From Gemmatimonadota bacterium (GTDB taxonomy: Bacteria > Gemmatimonadota > Gemmatimonadetes > Longimicrobiales > UBA6960), in contig JADFLD010000043.1 of the NCBI GenBank assembly GCA_022564535.1, positions 1 through 9,065 of the forward strand: a DNA stretch of 9,065 nucleotides. The letters are read 5' to 3'. The notes below the pieces were generated by a model. It was given only the letters and a program-made list of their open reading frames with translations. It was not told the DNA's origin and did not search any database. The translations under genes were made by a program, and so were the position numbers. Shown in pieces: positions 1 to 5,144 of the stretch (position 1 is the stretch's first letter; each line of letters begins with the position of its first letter).

Positions 1-184
1 CTCCAGAGCACGCCGATTTCTGCCTGAAAAAGACTCCATGAACTGCCATGTGCGGGCTCCCCTTCGTCCCAGGTCGGGTGTAACTTACGCGGCCCAGCTT
101 CGGTTTGGAGGGTCCCTTTACGGACCGTCGATGTTGGTAGGGTCGCGTGGTGCGACTTGTTCCACCGCAACGGAGTGCGTCAGC
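1..184. other. Upstream stretch with no confident gene
   Basis: No gene is supported here. The reading frame of the next gene is open upstream from the window edge, but the residues before position 185 resemble no family and the recognisable domain starts at the 185 ATG. Two small perfect hairpins lie just before that start: a 5-bp stem at 111-115/122-126 with a 6-nt loop, and a 5-bp stem at 142-146/152-156 with a 5-nt loop. They may be leader structure or chance. The tail of a gene lying left of the window could end within the first 40 bases, but this cannot be judged. Confidence 0.4.
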
Positions 185-442
185 ATGGTCGACCAGAGTC
201 TCTTGGACATCTTGGTGTGTCCCGAAACGAAGCAGCCCCTCAGAGTTGCAGATGATGACCTGCTCGAAAAGCTCAACGCGTCGATCAGTGCTGGCTCCGT
301 GAGCAATCGTGGGGGGGATCGCGTCACCGTCAGCCTCGACGAGGCGCTCGTTCGAGAAGATGGGGCTTTCCTCTATCCGGTGCGAGACGACATCCCGATC
401 ATGCTGATCGACGAGGCGATTCCTCTGTCCCCAAAGTCGTGA
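185..442 (+). CDS. Trm112/UPF0434 (YcaR-like) family small protein, zinc cysteines mostly lost
   Basis: An 85-aa protein with the Trm112-like fold pattern. The N-terminal LLDILVCPETKQPL (residues 6-19) matches the family's 'LLdiLvCPxCkgpL', and the C-terminal YPVRDDIPIMLIDEA (64-78) matches 'YPIrdGIPvmL'. Canonical members carry a zinc ribbon of up to four cysteines. Only Cys12 remains here, so zinc binding is unlikely. Family members are small partners, for example Trm112, which activates methyltransferases; the bacterial YcaR-type role is poorly defined. The frame stays open further upstream (an ATG at 38), but I chose 185 because homology begins there and a GGAG ribosome site lies at 172-175, 9 nt before the ATG. 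The next gene starts 17 nt downstream. Family assignment is fairly secure; the function is not. Confidence 0.85.
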   Translation: MVDQSLLDILVCPETKQPLRVADDDLLEKLNASISAGSVSNRGGDRVTVSLDEALVREDGAFLYPVRDDIPIMLIDEAIPLSPKS

Positions 443-458
443 TGGAGCGGTTTCGGGC

Positions 459-701
459 TTGAGCATGCAGTGGAGCGAGATCGATCCCGAAACGCGGAGC
501 CTCGTCCGATGGACCCTCGTGAGCGCCGGGATCTGGGGAGGGGCGTTCGCGGCGACGTCTGTATTCGGGGCGCTGATCGTCCAGGTGGACCCGCTCGAGC
601 AACTCGGTCCGATCGGAGTGATCAGTGTCATCGGGCTCACCGTCGGAGGGTTGGTAGGCCCTCTGGTCCGGGGGCTCGTCATGCGTCGTCGGGGGCGCTG
701 A
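459..701 (+). CDS. Small two-helix membrane protein, unknown function
   Basis: An 80-aa protein I do not recognise. It has a short acidic N-terminus, two hydrophobic segments at about residues 19-41 and 52-74, and a basic tail ending RGLVMRRRGR, which places both ends in the cytoplasm by the positive-inside rule. The start is uncertain. TTG at 459 sits 11 nt after a GGAG at 444-447, while an in-frame ATG at 465 would have poorer spacing. It follows the Trm112-like gene by 16 nt and probably shares its transcript. No catalytic or metal motif is visible. An overlapping frame (470-742) is arginine-rich and lacks hydrophobic structure, so it is taken as a shadow. Confidence 0.65.
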   Translation: MSMQWSEIDPETRSLVRWTLVSAGIWGGAFAATSVFGALIVQVDPLEQLGPIGVISVIGLTVGGLVGPLVRGLVMRRRGR

Positions 702-768
702 GGGGACACTCCGCGATCAGACGGGGGTCGAGCCACTCCTGACGCGGTGAACGATACCGCAGCACCGC

Positions 769-798
769 TTGTGATCCTGGGTGAGGAAGTAGTAATAT
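769..798 (+). promoter_or_regulatory. Weak candidate promoter before the 841 operon
   Basis: TTGTGA at 769-774 and TAATAT at 793-798 are separated by 18 nt, each matching the sigma70 consensus at 4 of 6 positions. They lie in the 139-bp gap before the start at 841, so transcription would begin near 805. This is a visual match only. Confidence 0.25.
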
Positions 799-840
799 CC
801 CGGTCTTGACCGTTATCCGACCGTCTTCAGGAGCACATGC

Positions 841-1155
841 GTGATCGTCTGGATCGCCGTTATTGCGTTGTATCCAATCCTCGGCGCCCTGTACCTGGGC
901 GGCGCGGCCATCAACATCGAGGGTGGTGGGGCCGGCCGCCAGATCGCCGGCTTGATACTCCACTACGCGGCGTTCATCGGCGCCTACACCGTGTTGCGAC
1001 TGGTCATGACGACGTTCATCGGACCCGTGCTGGCGGTAGGGTTGGCCCTCGTGGGTGCCGCGATCCTGGTGCCGTTGTTGGCACGACTCACGTTCCGGGT
1101 GGTGGGAGTGCGTATTACGAGCGCAGACCCAGCGACCGGACCAGGCGTAGCGTAG
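841..1155 (+). CDS. Small three-helix membrane protein, unknown function
   Basis: A 104-aa, very hydrophobic protein with a GTG start and no family I recognise. Hydrophobic stretches lie at about residues 3-23, 36-57 and 58-80, with a glycine-rich loop at 24-32 (NIEGGGAGR) and a short polar tail from about 90. A CAGGAG ribosome site at 829-834, 7 nt before the GTG, supports this start. The competing frame beginning at 837 gives an arginine-rich sequence with no hydrophobic pattern and is a shadow. This appears to be the first gene of the operon running to 4731. Its place ahead of a zinc-ribbon membrane protein and a ferredoxin suggests a role at the membrane with them, but nothing in the sequence shows what it does. 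Confidence 0.7.
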   Translation: MIVWIAVIALYPILGALYLGGAAINIEGGGAGRQIAGLILHYAAFIGAYTVLRLVMTTFIGPVLAVGLALVGAAILVPLLARLTFRVVGVRITSADPATGPGVA

Positions 1156-1186
1156 GACTGTATTTTGGGGCCTGAGGAAGGATGGA

Positions 1187-1456
1187 ATGGATCTCTCCGT
1201 AGGAGCGGCGGTCGTCCTCGGAGCCCTCGTCGTGCTGCGCTGTGGGCTCATCTGGCTCAGCGTGGGGTTGCTGCTGCGCTCGGCGCGAGAGTGCCCGGCC
1301 TGTTTTCGGCCGACGATGAAGATATTGCGTCCGATTGTGACGGCTTTGCTCCCCAACGCGGAATGGCGCTGGTGTCCTGCGTGCGGATGGCAGGGCCTCT
1401 CTAGAAAGCCCGAGGAGGGTGGATGGACTCGGAGGAATGTCAGGTCGCAGGCATGA
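1187..1456 (+). CDS. Membrane-anchored zinc-ribbon protein
   Basis: An 89-aa protein with one N-terminal hydrophobic helix (about residues 6-30) followed by two CPAC motifs, C36/C39 and C63/C66, spaced as in a zinc ribbon (or rubredoxin-like knuckle pair). The second is followed by GWQG, a common zinc-ribbon ending. It would be a membrane-anchored protein with a small metal-binding domain. A GAGGAAGGA ribosome site at 1174-1182 sits just before the ATG at 1187. The tail after residue 70 is charged, ends in RSQA, and overlaps the start of the ferredoxin gene. The role is unknown. Zinc ribbons of this kind usually mediate protein contacts, and a second zinc-ribbon protein is encoded at 2612. 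Confidence 0.7.
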   Translation: MDLSVGAAVVLGALVVLRCGLIWLSVGLLLRSARECPACFRPTMKILRPIVTALLPNAEWRWCPACGWQGLSRKPEEGGWTRRNVRSQA

Positions 1457-1665
1457 CGGTCCGGATCGACAGGCTGCTGTGTGTCGGCTTCGAGACGTGC
1501 ATCGAGGTCGCCCCCGATCTGTTTGACTTGGACGAGGAAGGCATCGCCGTCTTTCGCGAAAACATCGACGGAGTAAACCGCGAGGACGTTCTGGGCTCCT
1601 GCAGGTCGTGTCCCGTGGATGCTCTCGAGGTCTTCGACGCCTCGCACGTCAAGTTGGTCCCCTAG
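1423..1665 (+). CDS. Single-cluster ferredoxin, probably [3Fe-4S]
   Basis: An 80-aa ferredoxin of the short actinobacterial/cytochrome-P450-type family. C20-VGFET-C26-IEVAPDLF matches the 'CxGxxxCxxxAPxxF' pattern, with C63 in CPVDAL near the end. The position of the second cluster ligand is Phe23, so three ligands (C20, C26, C63) point to a [3Fe-4S] cluster; an extra C60 could change this. It should carry single electrons in the cytoplasm, plausibly to the radical SAM enzyme encoded downstream (inference). Two starts compete. ATG 1423 has a strong GAGGAGG at 1412-1418, 4 nt before it, and a 34-nt overlap with the preceding gene. ATG 1453 (70 aa, beginning MTVRIDRLLC) fits the usual family length and overlaps the upstream stop as ATGA. 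I list 1423 for its ribosome site, but 1453 is nearly as likely. Confidence 0.88.
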   Translation: MDSEECQVAGMTVRIDRLLCVGFETCIEVAPDLFDLDEEGIAVFRENIDGVNREDVLGSCRSCPVDALEVFDASHVKLVP

Positions 1666-1667
1666 AG

Positions 1668-2615
1668 ATGGGTCACGGAGACGGGGGCGCACGCGGTTCC
1701 GCCACGACCCCGGGGGTGCGACGGATTCGGAGCTACGCCGAGGTGACGCACGAGACGGGCTCGCAGCTTGAGGAGCAGGTCTTGGAGAAGCATGCGCGGG
1801 TCGCGGCGCGGCTCGAGCGGATCGCGGCGGTGGTGGCGATCGCGAGCGGCAAGGGCGGGGTCGGGAAGAGCATGGTGACCGCGAATCTTGCGGTCTCGCT
1901 CGCCCGCAGGGGTTTCCGTGTCGGCGCTCTGGACGCAGACCTCAACGGGCCGTCACTCGGCCGTATGCTGGGTTTTTCGAGGAGCCGGCTCCGGGACGAA
2001 CCGGGTGGTATCGTGCCGGCGAGCGGGGCTGGTGGCGTCGTCGGGATCTCGACGGATCTCCTGCTCGAGGACGATGCACCGCTTCGCTGGAAGGGGCCCG
2101 AGTCCGACCGCTTCGTGTGGCAGGGCATGGCGGAGGCCGCGGCTGTTCGGGAGTTTCTGTCGGACGTCGTGTGGGGGGATCTCGACTACCTGCTCGTCGA
2201 CATTCCGCCAGGTACGGACAAGATCGGCCGATTCCTCGACCTGGTTCCGAAACCCGCGGGCGTCATCGTCGTCACCACTCCCTCCGCGGTCACGCTATCT
2301 GTCGTGTCGAGGTCCGTATCGTTGCTCAGAGAGGCCGGAGTGGAGTCTCTCGGCGTCGTGGGGAACATGTCGGGATTCGCGTCTCCTGGATCCGAAGAGG
2401 CGCTCCCCATGTACGTTGGCGACGGCATCGAGCGACTCACCGAGTCCACGGGCCTGGAGCTCTGGGCGGAGATTCCGTTCGACCCGATCATGGGTGCCCG
2501 CACCGACGAGGGCGATCCTCCGGGTGAGGACGGTGCGTCCCTGTTCGGACGGGCGTTCGAGGCGCTGGCCGACCGAGTGGAGCGCCACGTCGGCCGAGGT
2601 GAGCCGGGCCCGTGA
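1668..2615 (+). CDS. Mrp/ApbC-like P-loop ATPase lacking the CxxC cluster motif
   Basis: A 315-aa ATPase of the Mrp/NBP35 branch of the MinD/NifH-like (SIMIBI) family. Visible are the deviant Walker A GKGGVGKS (61-68), the DADLNGPS switch region (89-96), WKGP (141-144), WGDLDYLLVDIPPGT (169-183) and GNMSGF (232-237). Mrp/ApbC proteins normally carry and transfer Fe-S clusters through a CxxC just after the NMS motif. Here that place reads ASPG (238-241), and I see no cysteine in the protein. An insertion of about ten residues (roughly 145-156) follows WKGP. The N-terminal MIP18/DUF59 domain of many bacterial Mrps is absent. The frame is open upstream, but ATG 1668, 2 nt after the ferredoxin stop, gives the natural start. 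It ends in a 4-nt overlap with the PCP_red gene. It may be an ATPase with a changed client or cofactor rather than a cluster carrier. Confidence 0.9.
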   Translation: MGHGDGGARGSATTPGVRRIRSYAEVTHETGSQLEEQVLEKHARVAARLERIAAVVAIASGKGGVGKSMVTANLAVSLARRGFRVGALDADLNGPSLGRMLGFSRSRLRDEPGGIVPASGAGGVVGISTDLLLEDDAPLRWKGPESDRFVWQGMAEAAAVREFLSDVVWGDLDYLLVDIPPGTDKIGRFLDLVPKPAGVIVVTTPSAVTLSVVSRSVSLLREAGVESLGVVGNMSGFASPGSEEALPMYVGDGIERLTESTGLELWAEIPFDPIMGARTDEGDPPGEDGASLFGRAFEALADRVERHVGRGEPGP

Positions 2616-3058
2616 AATTCCTTTGCGTCCCGTGCGACGAAGTGATGGCCTTCGTAGAGCGCCAACTCCCGGGTGACGGCACGCTCACGGCTGTCTTCAC
2701 GTGCCCGGGCTGCGACCGCGAGATGGCGATGCTCACCAATCCGATGGAGACCCAGCTCGTCACTTCACTCGGTGTGGAGATCGGCGGACGGACGGTCCCG
2801 GAGCAGCCGATGCAGCAGACCCGCATGGCTATGGACTCGCCTCGCGAGGACGCTTTGGATGCAGGCGTGGAGCCACCGCCACCAGGGCCTGTCACGTGGT
2901 CGCCCGAGGCTACGGCTCGTCTGGAGGGTGTCCCGCGCTTCGTGCGCGGCATGGTCAAGCGGATCTACTCCGACTACGCCAGGGAACAGGATATCAGCGT
3001 GATCACGCCCGCTGTCATGGATCAGGCCCGCAGCGACCTGGGCATGGAGGGCATGTAG
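2612..3058 (+). CDS. Zinc-ribbon protein with C-terminal PCP_red module
   Basis: A 148-aa two-part protein. Residues 1-40 hold C5-VP-C8 and C31-PG-C34, a zinc-ribbon arrangement. Residues 41-95 are a linker ending in a proline run (88-91). Residues 96-142 form a PCP_red-type module (compare Pfam PF08369): WSPEATARL, then VPRFVRG and a helix with YAREQDISVITPAVM. PCP_red is known from the C-terminus of BchB/ChlB of dark-operative protochlorophyllide reductase and occurs in other bacterial proteins, which makes tetrapyrrole handling a reasonable but unproven guess. The start is GTG 2612, overlapping the stop of the ATPase gene as GTGA, so the two are probably translationally coupled and may work together. 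An ABC ATPase gene starts 3 nt downstream. Confidence 0.85.
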   Translation: MKFLCVPCDEVMAFVERQLPGDGTLTAVFTCPGCDREMAMLTNPMETQLVTSLGVEIGGRTVPEQPMQQTRMAMDSPREDALDAGVEPPPPGPVTWSPEATARLEGVPRFVRGMVKRIYSDYAREQDISVITPAVMDQARSDLGMEGM

Positions 3059-3061
3059 TCG

Positions 3062-4021
3062 GTGTCTGACCCCGACACCGGGGCGAGGGGCGAGCCAGCG
3101 TTCAGTCCGGTGGTGCGCGCGGTCGGAGTGGACTTTCGATACCCGTCCGCGGCCGTGGCCCTTCGGGACATTCGGCTGGAAGGCCATGCGGGAGAGATCG
3201 TGGCCCTGGTCGGGCCGAACGGCGCCGGGAAGAGCACTCTCTTGCGCCTTCTGGCGGGAGCGCTGTCGCCGCAAGAGGGAACGCTCGAGCTGCCGCCCCG
3301 ACGCGGCCCCGAGGGGTGTGTGACGACGGGATATGCGGGAGAGGAGGTGTGTCATTTCGAGTCGCTCACAGGCACGGACAACGCCGTCTTCTTCGCCCGA
3401 GCCGCAGGTCTCGCTCGCAAGGATGCGGAGATCGCTGTCCGTGAGCATTTCGATCGGCTGCGCCTCTCTCCGGACGCGGACCGTCGGGTGTCGACCTACT
3501 CGGGTGGTGCCCGCCGAAAGCTGCTGCTGGTGGCAGCGCTCGTGCACCGGCCGTTGCTGACATTGCTCGACGAGCCCTTCGTGGGCCTCGACTTGGAGTC
3601 GCGCGAGGCTCTGGTGGGGCTCTTGCGTGAGCGGGCCGGGGAGGGCGGAGCGGTGATCATCGCCAGTCACGATCTTGCGCTCTTGCCCGAGCTCGCCGAC
3701 CGGATCGTGTTCCTCCACGATGCCCGAGTCGTCGCAGAGGGCCGTACCGCCGAACTTCTTTCGTCGGTCCCGGACGTGGGCCGGTTCGAGTTTACGCTGG
3801 ACGGCTCGTTCGATGAGTCCGCGTTCTCCCTCCCCGCGGGGATGCGCCTCGCCGACGAGCGGGACGCGCTCGTCCTGGAGAGCGATCGTGGGCAGGCCGC
3901 GCTTGCCGAAGCGTGTGCGGCCGTCGCGGCTTCGGGGGCCCGCATCCGGAGTGTCGTCGTTCGTGACGCGGGGCTGGCTGCGGTGTTCCGCAACGTTACG
4001 GGTGCGGAGCTCGGGGAGTGA
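3062..4021 (+). CDS. ABC transporter ATP-binding protein
   Basis: A 319-aa ABC ATPase. Walker A is GPNGAGKS (51-58), the signature is YSGGARRK (146-153), Walker B is LLTLLDEP (165-172), the D-loop follows at GLDLES, and the H-loop is ASHD (201-204). The Q-loop position reads YAGEE (91-95) where YxxQE is usual, so the glutamine appears to be Glu94. An extra domain of about 90 residues follows the ATPase core (230-319), as in many ABC-2 drug or lipid exporters. Together with the permease encoded next it should form an exporter with two ATPases and two permeases. The substrate is not shown. A CcmAB-like heme-export role is suggested only by the neighbourhood. GTG 3062 lies 3 nt after the preceding stop, and the gene ends in a 4-nt GTGA overlap with the permease. 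Confidence 0.93.
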   Translation: MSDPDTGARGEPAFSPVVRAVGVDFRYPSAAVALRDIRLEGHAGEIVALVGPNGAGKSTLLRLLAGALSPQEGTLELPPRRGPEGCVTTGYAGEEVCHFESLTGTDNAVFFARAAGLARKDAEIAVREHFDRLRLSPDADRRVSTYSGGARRKLLLVAALVHRPLLTLLDEPFVGLDLESREALVGLLRERAGEGGAVIIASHDLALLPELADRIVFLHDARVVAEGRTAELLSSVPDVGRFEFTLDGSFDESAFSLPAGMRLADERDALVLESDRGQAALAEACAAVAASGARIRSVVVRDAGLAAVFRNVTGAELGE

Positions 4022-4731
4022 CCGCCATCGTGTGGGCGCTCGAATGGCGCATCGCCACATCGCGTCGGCGACTCTTCGTCCTCAACATCGTCGTGCCGCT
4101 TCTGCTCGTGACGCCGATCGCGATGGGGGCCGCGCCGCCGGTTCACGCGGCCGCGGTCTACGCGGTGTTGTTTGCGATCTTCGGTACGTTCGGTTCGGCG
4201 ATTCCGCTCGTGAGAGATGCCGAGTCCGGGCTCTCCGGCAGAGTGCTCCGAGCCGGAGTCCCCGCCGCCAGCTATCTCCTCCAACGTAGCGCAGCCGCGG
4301 CGGTACTCGACGTGCTCCAACTCACTCCGGCGCTCGCTGTGGCCGCGGTAGGGTTCGAAGCGAGTCCTCGCGGATTCATCGCGGCGCTCGCGGCGCTTGC
4401 GGGTACCGCTTGGGTTGCGTGTCTCGTCGGAGTCCTCGTGGCCGTGGCGACTCGATCTCTCGCAGAAGCGGCTCTCTTTTCAGCCGTGAGCACGTTGATG
4501 CTCCTGCACATGTCTGGGGTGTTTCGGACGCCCCTTCCCGGCTCGATCGGAGCGACCTTCGAGACGGTGTCACCCTTCCGCGCGCTTCACGAGACGCTGC
4601 TCGCGATGGGTATGGACACTTCGATCGGCGGCGGCGTCTCGCTGGCTCTGTGGGGTGTGTGTCTGGGGCTCGGGATCGCGGTCTTTGCGGGACCAGCTAC
4701 GCGCTGGTTAGGTGCCTCAGGCGAGGTCTGA
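4018..4731 (+). CDS. ABC-2-type (CcmB-like) permease
   Basis: A 237-aa membrane protein with six hydrophobic segments at about residues 20-38, 43-65, 91-112, 119-145, 150-168 and 205-225. After the second comes a cytoplasmic stretch, PLVRDAESGLSGRVL (63-77), in the place where ABC-2 and CcmB-type permeases have their 'xRDxExGxLxxLL' coupling element. The length is close to that of CcmB (about 220 aa). It is the partner of the ATPase encoded before it, with which it overlaps by 4 nt (GTG start at 4018). The stretch SPFRALHETLLAM (185-197) before the last helix resembles the extracellular re-entrant region of ABC-2 exporters. The substrate cannot be read from the sequence. It is the last gene before a gap of about 410 bp. 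Confidence 0.85.
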   Translation: MTAIVWALEWRIATSRRRLFVLNIVVPLLLVTPIAMGAAPPVHAAAVYAVLFAIFGTFGSAIPLVRDAESGLSGRVLRAGVPAASYLLQRSAAAAVLDVLQLTPALAVAAVGFEASPRGFIAALAALAGTAWVACLVGVLVAVATRSLAEAALFSAVSTLMLLHMSGVFRTPLPGSIGATFETVSPFRALHETLLAMGMDTSIGGGVSLALWGVCLGLGIAVFAGPATRWLGASGEV

Positions 4732-4810
4732 GTGGGGCGGCTTACTCGCGTTCCGGACGGTCACCGGGGCGAGCAGAAGAGGGGTGCCTGAGGAGTTGTC
4801 CGGGGGATGG

Positions 4811-4839
4811 TTGACACTCCCTGACGCCCATCCCATACT
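4811..4839 (+). promoter_or_regulatory. Sigma70-like promoter candidate for the USP/radical SAM/oxidase operon
   Basis: A perfect TTGACA at 4811-4816, an optimal 17-nt spacer, and CATACT at 4834-4839 (4 of 6 matches to TATAAT, including the key second A and last T). The transcript would begin near 4846 and carry a leader of about 300 nt before the 5145 ATG. A second, weaker possibility is the extended -10 TG-A-TATATA at 4975-4983, which has no good -35. Confidence 0.45.
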
Positions 4840-4845
4840 CGTCCT

Positions 4846-5144
4846 TCCAGTCGGGCCGTAGTCTTCTGTTTTCGGTCCGATTGGCCCTCCTCGACATTCG
4901 GAATCCTCCTTACGAGGCTCTCGGAAGCTGAGGATTTCACGCGTAAAGTAGAGATCCGCTGGGTTCGGTGGATCTGATATATAAACCGGTGGACAGTTGG
5001 ATGAGGCCGCCGGACATAGACGCAGAAGTCCAGCACGGTCGTCCTAAGTGGCCGATGCCGCTTGTAGGGGTGACTAGACCACAGAGCGACGGTCTGGCGC
5101 TTAGGCACCCGTGCGTGTGAAATCCACACAGCCCATGGGTGGCC
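4846..5144 (+). promoter_or_regulatory. Possible structured 5' leader (inverted-repeat series)
   Basis: Stems found by eye: 4851-4857/4874-4880 (7 bp, one G-U); 4900-4908/4930-4938 (9 bp, one G-U, 21-nt loop); 4952-4957/4970-4975 (6 bp, perfect); and a nested pair, 5043-5050/5098-5105 (8 bp, one G-U) enclosing 5074-5080/5091-5097 (7 bp, one G-U). A palindrome, GTGTG-N5-CACAC, at 5115-5129 lies 15 nt before the start codon and could be an operator or a hairpin over the ribosome site. No known riboswitch consensus was recognised. The region could be a regulatory RNA, a set of protein-binding sites, or partly chance. Confidence 0.35.

Larger units (their letters stand above)
4732..5144. other. 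Long intergenic region between the two operons
   Basis: About 410 bp without a convincing gene. It holds a promoter candidate at 4811-4839 and, after it, a series of inverted repeats treated as a possible structured leader. A 10-nt element at 4712-4721 near the end of the permease gene (GTGCCTCAGG) recurs with one change at 4784-4793 (GTGCCTGAGG). No stem followed by a T-run, which would mark an intrinsic terminator for the upstream operon, was found. A 39-codon frame at 5001-5120 lacks a good ribosome site and coding-like base use. Confidence 0.6.

Noticed and set aside
679..1692. Long minus-strand open frame of 337 codons
   Set aside because: It is antisense to four well-supported small + strand genes, is rich in Arg/His/Gln/Asp typical of GC-rich shadow frames, and shows no domain.
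2765..4060. Minus-strand open frame of 431 codons
   Set aside because: It lies antisense to the ABC ATPase gene and PCP_red gene and has low-complexity Arg-rich composition without motifs.
4952..4975. Inverted repeat AGATCC...GGATCT as an intrinsic terminator
   Set aside because: The stem is short, the loop is 12 nt, and no T-run follows (GATATATAAACC), so it does not look like a rho-independent terminator.
5001..5120. 39-codon + strand frame just upstream of the USP gene, in the same frame
   Set aside because: It has no good ribosome site, weak third-position GC bias compared with neighbours, and a TGA before the USP start. A leader peptide remains possible but is not supported.
5115..5129. 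CRP/FNR-type operator at GTGTG-N5-CACAC
   Set aside because: The spacing (TGTG-N5-CACA) does not match the CRP TGTGA-N6-TCACA or FNR TTGAT-N4-ATCAA consensus. It is kept only as an unnamed palindrome.
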